A stretch of DNA of 10,890 nucleotides from Alistipes sp. (lineage in GTDB: Bacteria; Bacteroidota; Bacteroidia; Bacteroidales; Rikenellaceae). Below the pieces are notes generated by a model. The model was not told the origin of the DNA. It made no database searches and was given only the letters and a program-made list of their open reading frames with translations. Position numbers and translations under genes: made by a program. This document shows, in pieces, positions 1-5,305 of this stretch (positions are counted from its first letter, which is position 1; each line of letters opens with the position of its first letter). The stretch spans positions 1 to 10,890 of the forward strand of contig JAFYOF010000006.1 of the NCBI GenBank assembly GCA_017560305.1. Reading direction: 5' to 3'.

Positions 1-1
1 G

Positions 2-766
2 TCAACATTCCCTTCATCTGATAACTTGATGGAGTTGTTGATGATGATTGACGCTGCACGCCGTGCATCTGCTTACAAGGTTATCGCAGTTATCCCTTAC
101 TTCGGTTGGGCTCGTCAGGACCGCAAGGACCGCCCACGCGTACCAATCGGTGCGAAGTTGGTTGCAAACTTGTTGGTTGCTGCTGGTGTTGACCGCGTGA
201 TGACAATGGACTTGCACGCTGACCAGATTCAGGGCTTCTTCGATGTACCAGTTGACGCACTTTACGCAAGCGGTATCTTCGTTCCTTACATCAAGAACCT
301 CGGCATCGAGAACCTTTCAATCGCTTCTCCAGATATGGGTGGCGCAAAGCGTGCTCACTCTTATGCGAAGCACCTCCACGCTCCTATCATCATCTCTCAC
401 AAGGAGCGCGCAAAGGCTAATGTTGTTGGCTCAATGACCGCTATCGGCGATGTAGAGGGTCGTAACATCATCATCGTTGACGATATGATCGATACAGCTG
501 GTACAATCTGTATGGCTGCCGATATGTTGATGGACAAGGGTGCAAAGAGCGTTCGCGCCGTGATTACTCACCCAGTATTGTCGGGTGCTGCTTATGAGCG
601 CATCAACGAGAGTAAGTTGCAGGAGGTTATCGTAACAGATACCATTCCTCTCAACCAGGAGAAGGACTTGAGCAAGTTCACTGTATTGTCAGTTGCTGAT
701 ATCTTCGCAGAGGTTATCGAGCATGTTCACAACTACAAGGAGATCAGCTCACTCTTCTACAAATAG
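2..766 (+). CDS. prs: Ribose-phosphate pyrophosphokinase (PRPP synthetase), 5' end outside window
   Basis: Makes 5-phosphoribosyl-1-pyrophosphate from ribose 5-phosphate and ATP in the cytoplasm, feeding purine, pyrimidine, NAD, His and Trp synthesis. The frame is open from base 2, and its first visible residues (STFPSSDNLMELL) match the interior of the family, so the ATG at 29 is not the start. About 254 residues are visible; roughly 55-60 N-terminal residues of a typical 310-315 are missing. Numbered from the first visible codon: YFGWARQDRK at about 33-42; the ATP/catalytic-His segment MDLHADQIQGFF at about 69-80; the flexible-loop segment DMGGAKRAHSYAKH at about 111-124; the PRPP-binding loop VDDMIDTAGT at about 159-168. 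Lys is AAG in 14 of 15 codons, suggesting strong expression bias. A hairpin terminator follows 22 nt after the stop. Identification is firm. Confidence 0.97.
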   Translation, partial: STFPSSDNLMELLMMIDAARRASAYKVIAVIPYFGWARQDRKDRPRVPIGAKLVANLLVAAGVDRVMTMDLHADQIQGFFDVPVDALYASGIFVPYIKNLGIENLSIASPDMGGAKRAHSYAKHLHAPIIISHKERAKANVVGSMTAIGDVEGRNIIIVDDMIDTAGTICMAADMLMDKGAKSVRAVITHPVLSGAAYERINESKLQEVIVTDTIPLNQEKDLSKFTVLSVADIFAEVIEHVHNYKEISSLFYK

Positions 767-788
767 TAGAACTGAAATAGATTCTTTC

Positions 789-828
789 ACAAGGTTGTCG
801 GGATTCGCTGGCAACCTTGTTTCTTTTT
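789..828 (+). terminator. Rho-independent terminator of prs
   Basis: Perfect 9-bp stem: ACAAGGTTG (789-797) pairs with CAACCTTGT (812-820), around a 14-nt loop. It is followed at once by a T-rich tract (TTCTTTTT, 821-828). It lies 22 nt after the prs stop codon. Its right arm overlaps the -33 element proposed for the next gene. Confidence 0.85.
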
Positions 829-847
829 ATATATTTTCCTAACTTTG
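817..847 (+). promoter_or_regulatory. Bacteroidota-type promoter of the WG-repeat gene
   Basis: The -7 box TAACTTTG (840-847) matches TAnnTTTG exactly. A -33 TTG (817-819) lies 20 nt upstream, inside the right arm of the prs terminator. The start of transcription is expected near 851-853, giving a leader of only about 12-14 nt before the ATG at 865. Assigned from the consensus alone. Confidence 0.65.
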
Positions 848-864
848 TAGAAACCTTTAACGCT

Positions 865-1737
865 ATGACACGACGCGACTACCTTCTTTCGCTCCCAAAA
901 GAGGAGTTTACACCATTTGAGCAGGATGACAAATATGGCTTCCGCAACCCAGCGGGCGAGGAGCTTATTGCGCCCGCGTTTGACTGGTTACACCCAGACA
1001 CTATGTGGTCAGGCGAGTATATCGAGGTGTCGATGAATAACAAATGGGGCTACATCAACAAGGCTGGCGAGGTTATGCTACCGTATGAGTATGACGAGAT
1101 AGCTGCCATAGGAATTGAAATAGATGGCGAGATAATTCCCTGCTATTGGGTTGAGAAGGATGGTTTGGCTGGCTTATTTGACAAGGATTTCAACATCCTT
1201 GTGCCTGTAGTCTATAAAGAGTTTTCTCCCGCAGGTCTCAACATCCACCGAGCGTGCGCCTGCAAGGATGGCAAGTGCGGATTTATTGACATCCACAACA
1301 ATACGACCATCGATTTCCGCTTTGAAGATTGTGGTTATTTTACCGAGGAGTTAGCGCCCGTAAAAGTTGATGGCAAATGGGGCTATATTGATATGGCAGG
1401 CGAGATTGCGATTCCTTGCCAATTTGACGAAGCCTGGCAGTTCGACAACGACTTTGCCTCGGTGATGCTTGACCAGAAATGGGGTTTTATTAATAAATCG
1501 GGAGAGGTTGTCATTGAGGCAAAATATGACGATGTAGGTTCTTTCGGCGATGGTTTAGCACCAGTGAAGGTCGACGAGGAGTGGGGATTTATCAACACCG
1601 AGGGCGAGATGGTCATCGAGCCGCGATTTGATGATGCATTCTCATTCCAAGATGGTGTCGCAATGGTCTACGGCTTTGACGATGACGACGATTGGGGCTA
1701 CCACTATATCAATACCAAAGGAGAGTTTATAGATTAA
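865..1737 (+). CDS. WG-repeat protein, cytoplasmic, function unknown
   Basis: A 290-residue protein made almost wholly of WG repeats (the KWGYIN.. / G.. / I.P.FD.. pattern). Canonical WG pairs start at residues 61, 172, 206, 240 and 277; degenerate units lie at about 24 (YGF), 102 (AGL) and 138 (CGF). Four successive units (138, 172, 206, 240) are spaced exactly 34 residues apart. There is no signal peptide or membrane segment. The last unit carries an acidic run (FDDDDDWGY, 271-279). Cysteines cluster at 131, 133 and 138. The ATG at 865 is chosen because a consensus promoter lies just upstream; an in-frame ATG at 817 falls inside the prs terminator and upstream of that promoter. Lys is AAA in 10 of 16 codons, unlike its neighbour prs. 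WG repeats are widespread in Bacteroidota, mostly without known function, and probably bind other proteins; no activity can be assigned here. Confidence 0.88.
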   Translation: MTRRDYLLSLPKEEFTPFEQDDKYGFRNPAGEELIAPAFDWLHPDTMWSGEYIEVSMNNKWGYINKAGEVMLPYEYDEIAAIGIEIDGEIIPCYWVEKDGLAGLFDKDFNILVPVVYKEFSPAGLNIHRACACKDGKCGFIDIHNNTTIDFRFEDCGYFTEELAPVKVDGKWGYIDMAGEIAIPCQFDEAWQFDNDFASVMLDQKWGFINKSGEVVIEAKYDDVGSFGDGLAPVKVDEEWGFINTEGEMVIEPRFDDAFSFQDGVAMVYGFDDDDDWGYHYINTKGEFID

Positions 1738-2648
1738 CCTCGTTTGACATTTTGCTTTATTCTCTCCAGACCGCTACGCTTCAGCGGTGTAGAGCCAAAG
1801 CGCACAGAAAACTCCTCTTCGCTCATCGCGAGCCACTCTTCGGCGGAGATTTCACGGGGATCAAACAAAGGGTCAAAGGCGGAGTTGCTATGCGACTTCG
1901 CTTTTTTGTTGTAGGGGCAACAGTTCTGACACTCATCACAACCGAATATCCAGCCGTTCAAGGGCGCAGCACTCTCCCCCACTTTCTCTATGGTCTGGCA
2001 CGATATGCAGCGCGCGGTGTCGATGGTCATCGGCTCAACGATGGCGCCCGCAGGACAGGCCTCCATACATCTTCTGCACTCGCCACACCCCACCGACTGC
2101 ATAGGCTCATCGTAGGCATCCACCTCGCAATCCAGCACCAACTCTCCCAGCAACACATACGAGCCAAACTCGGGCGTCAAAAGCAACGACTGCCTTCCTA
2201 TCCAGCCCAAGCCCGCCTCCACGGCATACTGCTTCTCAAGTATCGGAGCAGAGTCCACACACGCCCTGCCCTTCAGCTCAGGATAGATCTTCTGCAGTTC
2301 CTTCAGCAACGACTGCAACATCTTTTTCAGCGACTTATGGTAATCACGATTGCAGGCGTAGGATGCTACCTTGCACCTGTCCTCCTTGCCATATCCGCCG
2401 CTCACATCCGACTTGTAACTCACGGCGCACACCACCACCGAACGCGCTCCCTCGACCATCTGCGTGACATCGAAACGCATATCCTGATAGTTGCGCATAT
2501 AACCCAGCGACGAGTCATATCCCCGCTCAAGCCATCTGTTGAAAGCCAGACGATTAAGTGGGAATTTCTGACATCGCGCCACTCCGCACAAGTCAAATCC
2601 TGCAGCTATAGCAGCATTTTTGATATGTTTAGTCTCAACAATTACCAT
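1734..2648 (-). CDS. queG: Epoxyqueuosine reductase
   Basis: Catalyses the last step of queuosine synthesis, reducing epoxyqueuosine to queuosine at the wobble base of GUN tRNAs; known family members use cobalamin and two [4Fe-4S] clusters. The 304-residue product is near the size of the short QueG type. The N-terminal cobalamin-binding part includes VDSAPILEKQ at 131-140, whose Asp132 probably corresponds to the proposed proton donor, followed by EAGLGWIGRQSLLL (144-157). Cluster ligands are visible as C188-C191-C194-C198 and C214-C217 together with C237-C240-C243/C244, ending in the typical CCPYN. The start is set at 2648 (MVIVETKHIK); an extension to 2708 would run through the promoter box and start with low-complexity residues. 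The gene is convergent with the WG-repeat gene, sharing TTAA at the stops, and divergent from the acyl-CoA ligase gene. Its functional identity is firm; the symbol follows the family. Confidence 0.95.
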   Translation of the reverse strand: MVIVETKHIKNAAIAAGFDLCGVARCQKFPLNRLAFNRWLERGYDSSLGYMRNYQDMRFDVTQMVEGARSVVVCAVSYKSDVSGGYGKEDRCKVASYACNRDYHKSLKKMLQSLLKELQKIYPELKGRACVDSAPILEKQYAVEAGLGWIGRQSLLLTPEFGSYVLLGELVLDCEVDAYDEPMQSVGCGECRRCMEACPAGAIVEPMTIDTARCISCQTIEKVGESAAPLNGWIFGCDECQNCCPYNKKAKSHSNSAFDPLFDPREISAEEWLAMSEEEFSVRFGSTPLKRSGLERIKQNVKRG

Positions 2649-2656
2649 TTTCAACA

Positions 2657-2686
2657 CAAAATTAGTGAAATTTAATATTTTTTCAC
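2657..2686 (-). promoter_or_regulatory. Probable queG promoter
   Basis: On the minus strand, TAATTTTG (2664-2657) fits TAnnTTTG. A GTG (2686-2684), one mismatch from TTG, lies 19 nt upstream as a weak -33. The expected transcription start is within about 5 nt of the queG ATG, so the mRNA would be almost leaderless. Confidence 0.5.
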
Positions 2687-2688
2687 TA
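2663..2688. repeat. 8-bp inverted repeat between divergent promoters
   Basis: TAGTGAAA (2663-2670) and TTTCACTA (2681-2688) are perfect inverted copies separated by 10 bp, with half-site centres 18 bp apart. Each half overlaps the -7 box of one gene and the weak -33 of the other. This may be an operator, or simply the symmetric result of two back-to-back promoters. Confidence 0.55.
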
Positions 2689-2694
2689 TCTTCG
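2665..2694 (+). promoter_or_regulatory. Probable promoter of the acyl-CoA ligase gene
   Basis: TATCTTCG (2687-2694) differs from TAnnTTTG at one base. A GTG at 2665-2667, one mismatch from TTG, sits 19 nt upstream. The expected start near 2699 gives an A/T-rich leader of about 22 nt without a Shine-Dalgarno sequence. It overlaps the queG promoter on the other strand. Confidence 0.45.
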
Positions 2695-2721
2695 TAAAAA
2701 TTTAACACGAATATTCATTTT

Positions 2722-4383
2722 ATGATCAAATTAAAGACTATTTATGAACTTCTTCACACAAGTGTCGAGAAGTTCTCAAACAATATCGCCTTTACGATGT
2801 TGGGCGGTGAGGATGTCACCTATCGCGAGGTGAAGGAGCGCGTAGAGCAGGTGCAGGAGCTTCTGCTTGGTGCAGGCTTGAAGGCTGGCGATAAGGTTGC
2901 ATTGCTTAGTAGCAGTATGCCTAACTGGGGCGTGAGCTATTTTGCGGTTACCACTGCGGGTATGGTGGTTGTACCATTGATGCCAGATTTCACAGGCGAC
3001 GAGCTCAACTCTCTCATCGAGCACTCTGAGGCAAAGGCATTGCTGGTGTCAGACAAGCTCTTTACCAAGCTCTCGAAGGAGACCGTAGCGAAGCTCAATA
3101 TCGTTATTCGCACAAAGAATCTGAGCGTAATTTCTCAGACTGTCCACGAGCAGGGCTCAAAGGTTATCCCTCAGCCAGAGGATTTGGCGGCTATCATCTA
3201 CACCTCGGGCACAACATCGAAGCCAAAGGGTGTGATGCTTACCCACTACAACCTCGCATCGAATGCCTGCCTGTGCAACATTCTGTTCCCAATCTACGAG
3301 ACTGATGTTACACTTTCAGTTCTGCCTATGTCACACACCTATGAGTGTACTTTGGGATTGTTGCTCATCTTCAGCGGCGGTGGTAGAATGACATATCTGG
3401 AGAAGCCACCTACCCCATCAATCCTGCTCCCAGCATTGCGTAAGGTGCGCCCTACTATCTTCCTTATCGTGCCACTTATCATCGAGAAGGTATTCAATAG
3501 TCAGGTGAAGGCGAAGTTTACATCAAACAAGTTCATCTCTACGCTCTACGGCATCGGATTCTTCCGCCGCATCCTGCATCGTCTCGCTTCAAAGAAGTTG
3601 ATGACCGCTTTTGGTGGTCGTGTTCGCTTCCTCGGCATCGGTGGCGCAAAGTTGCATATTGACACAGAGACATTCCTCCACGAGGGTGGCTTCCCATACG
3701 CTATCGGCTATGGCTTGACTGAGACTGCACCAATGGCCGCAGGTCAGATTCCAGGCAAGTGCCGCATTGGCGCAACTGGTCCTGCAATGGTTGGCGTTGA
3801 TATCCGTTTGGATAATGTAAACCCAGAGACTGGTCTTGGCGAAATCGTCATCAACAGCCCATCAGTGATGCAGGGATACTACAAAAACCCAGAGGCTACC
3901 GCCGAGGTATTTACCAAGGATGGCTGGTTCCGCACAGGTGACTTGGGTGAATTTGACAAGGATGGTTACCTCTATATCAAGGGTCGCTTGAAGAATATGA
4001 TTCTCGGCCCAAGCGGTGAGAACATCTACCCTGAGGAGATTGAGAGCGTATTGAACTCACACGCATTCGTATCGGAGTCAGTCGTTACTGAGGAGGATGG
4101 TCACCTTATCGCCCTTGTTCACTTCGACAGCGAGGCTATCGAGAAGCTCAAGGATGAGTTTATGGCAAAGTGGGAGATTACCCGCGACGAGTGGAACCTC
4201 AAGAAGGACGAGTGGGCAAAGCGTATGGAGGAGGTCAAGCAGGAGCTCCTGAAGTATGTAAACTCAAAGGTAAACCGCTTCTCTCGCATCTCGGAGGTTG
4301 TCGAGGAGGAGAACGAGTTCGAGAAGACACCTTCAAAGAAGATTCGCCGCTTCCTCTACACCAAGCGTCAGGAAAAGAGATAA
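2722..4383 (+). CDS. Long-chain fatty acid--CoA ligase (AMP-forming)
   Basis: Activates a fatty acid with ATP to acyl-AMP and then to acyl-CoA; probably cytoplasmic or peripheral to the membrane. All core motifs of the ANL superfamily are visible in the 553 residues: P-loop YTSGTTSKPKG (160-170), LPMSHTYE (201-208), GYGLTETAP (329-337), GWFRTGDLG (401-409), hinge GRLKNMI (421-427), and the C-terminal catalytic Lys region TPSKKIRR (536-543). Between hinge domain and catalytic Lys there is a charged helical insert (about 471-515) with Trp at 484, 491 and 498 in strict heptad spacing and the repeated pattern KDEF/RDEW/KDEW. Length and core resemble Bacteroidota FadD-like ligases; the exact chain length cannot be read from sequence. 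It is monocistronic between a divergent promoter and a strong terminator. Confidence 0.93.
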   Translation: MIKLKTIYELLHTSVEKFSNNIAFTMLGGEDVTYREVKERVEQVQELLLGAGLKAGDKVALLSSSMPNWGVSYFAVTTAGMVVVPLMPDFTGDELNSLIEHSEAKALLVSDKLFTKLSKETVAKLNIVIRTKNLSVISQTVHEQGSKVIPQPEDLAAIIYTSGTTSKPKGVMLTHYNLASNACLCNILFPIYETDVTLSVLPMSHTYECTLGLLLIFSGGGRMTYLEKPPTPSILLPALRKVRPTIFLIVPLIIEKVFNSQVKAKFTSNKFISTLYGIGFFRRILHRLASKKLMTAFGGRVRFLGIGGAKLHIDTETFLHEGGFPYAIGYGLTETAPMAAGQIPGKCRIGATGPAMVGVDIRLDNVNPETGLGEIVINSPSVMQGYYKNPEATAEVFTKDGWFRTGDLGEFDKDGYLYIKGRLKNMILGPSGENIYPEEIESVLNSHAFVSESVVTEEDGHLIALVHFDSEAIEKLKDEFMAKWEITRDEWNLKKDEWAKRMEEVKQELLKYVNSKVNRFSRISEVVEEENEFEKTPSKKIRRFLYTKRQEKR

Positions 4384-4400
4384 TAACTCATAGCGCATAA

Positions 4401-4441
4401 AAAATCAGAGCCGCATCCCCATCGGGTGCGGCTCTGATTTT
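4401..4441. terminator. Bidirectional Rho-independent terminator
   Basis: A perfect 15-bp stem: AAAATCAGAGCCGCA (4401-4415) pairs with 4427-4441, and a C/G extension narrows the loop. The stem ends in A/T tracts on both sides: TTTTAAT on the plus strand and a run of six T on the minus strand. It serves both the acyl-CoA ligase gene (stop at 4383) and the convergent pssA-porin-transglycosylase cluster (stop at 4530). Confidence 0.92.
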
Positions 4442-4477
4442 AATCCTTCCTAGAGCAATCTCCGCGCTTGTGATTCA

Positions 4478-4507
4478 GGCTTATGGTAGCCGCTTGCTAC
4501 TCAAGCC
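4478..4507. other. Interrupted hairpin downstream of the lytic transglycosylase gene
   Basis: Nested inverted repeats: GGCTT (4478-4482) with AAGCC (4503-4507), and inside them GTAGC (4486-4490) with GCTAC (4496-4500), joined by small bulges. There is no T tract on either side, so it is not a classical terminator. It lies in the 3' untranslated part of the minus-strand cluster and may protect the mRNA end. Function unknown. The rest of 4442-4529 shows nothing recognisable. Confidence 0.4.
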
Positions 4508-4529
4508 CAAACCAAACGCTTCATAAAAG

Positions 4530-5261
4530 TTAAATCTGCTTGTCGGTCACCATTCGCTGGTACACATCGTAGCGCTTCATAACCTCGCGTACATACGCCT
4601 CGGTCTGGCGGCTACCTGTAAACTTACCGTGGCGAACCAACTCGCTCTCGTACACTGCTGGGTCGGCCTTCTGCTGCAGATAACGAGCCACGACCTCCCA
4701 AGAGTTGTAGTCCTCTCCATTGCTCTTTGCCAAACGGCGCGCATCCGACACATGGCCGATACCACCATTGTAGCAAGCAAGAATAATGCTCAAACGATCG
4801 TCTGCTGAGGCTGCGGGCGAAATCTTCAATGTCTTGTCAATCTGCTTCAGGAGCTTGCCAGCCAGACGAATGTTCGTCTCTGGGTCGGCGATATTCTCCT
4901 TCTCAACATTGAACTGCTTGCCCACGATAGGCATCACCTGCATCAGGCCGATGGCACCCTGCTTTGACACAAGGTTCGACTTGAAGCGAGACTCGCTATA
5001 AGCGATGGCACTCATCAAGAGCCAGTCCTGACCCTCATCTTTGCTCACTCGCTGCATCATAGCATCCCACTCCGAGATGATCCACTCCTGCACCTCTACA
5101 CTGTCTTTTGTCGCTGTCACAGCGATCTGTGGAGTCTCCTCTACCAAAGTTGTTGCCACCGTCTCGGCTTGCACCAACTCCTCGTTCAAAATACGAGACT
5201 CAAAAATTGTTACTCCAATTAAAATAAGAACGATCGAAAAAATAATTGTCTTTTTTGACAT
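4530..5261 (-). CDS. Membrane-anchored lytic transglycosylase (SLT/GH23 domain)
   Basis: Cleaves the MurNAc-GlcNAc bond of peptidoglycan, leaving 1,6-anhydro-MurNAc ends; expected to act in the periplasm. The 243 residues begin with a short N-in membrane anchor (about 5-20, IIFSIVLILIGVTIF) with no lipobox Cys, then a linker of about 50 residues. The SLT domain (about 75-235) shows the catalytic Glu90 in SAIAYSESRF, GAIGLMQVMP (102-111), NIRLAGKLLKQI (130-141) and the CYNGG motif (163-167; AYNGG in most members). QTEAYVREV (219-227) is the typical closing motif. It is the last gene of a minus-strand cluster, 44 nt after the porin gene, with no promoter box seen in that gap, and is followed by the shared terminator. 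The family is clear; assignment to an Mlt subgroup is not attempted. Confidence 0.93.
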   Translation of the reverse strand: MSKKTIIFSIVLILIGVTIFESRILNEELVQAETVATTLVEETPQIAVTATKDSVEVQEWIISEWDAMMQRVSKDEGQDWLLMSAIAYSESRFKSNLVSKQGAIGLMQVMPIVGKQFNVEKENIADPETNIRLAGKLLKQIDKTLKISPAASADDRLSIILACYNGGIGHVSDARRLAKSNGEDYNSWEVVARYLQQKADPAVYESELVRHGKFTGSRQTEAYVREVMKRYDVYQRMVTDKQI

Positions 5262-5305
5262 AAATGTTTGTATTGCGGGCAGCTCACACTGTGCATTACA
5301 ACACG

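Noticed and set aside
817..864. Upstream start for the WG-repeat protein
   Set aside because: The extra 16 residues are coded by the prs terminator tail and the promoter box; the ATG at 865 directly follows the expected transcription start.
1692..2675. Long plus-strand open frame of 327 codons opposite queG
   Set aside because: It lies fully antisense to a clear queG gene; its product is rich in Arg, His and Leu with no domain, as expected from a shadow frame of a codon-biased gene.
2649..2708. Upstream start for queG
   Set aside because: It would run through the divergent promoter region and begins beyond the expected transcription start; QueG proteins typically begin near the residues at 2648.
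4170..4400. Plus-strand overlapping open frame at the end of the acyl-CoA ligase gene
   Set aside because: A +1-type shadow frame in codon-biased DNA; its product has no recognisable features.
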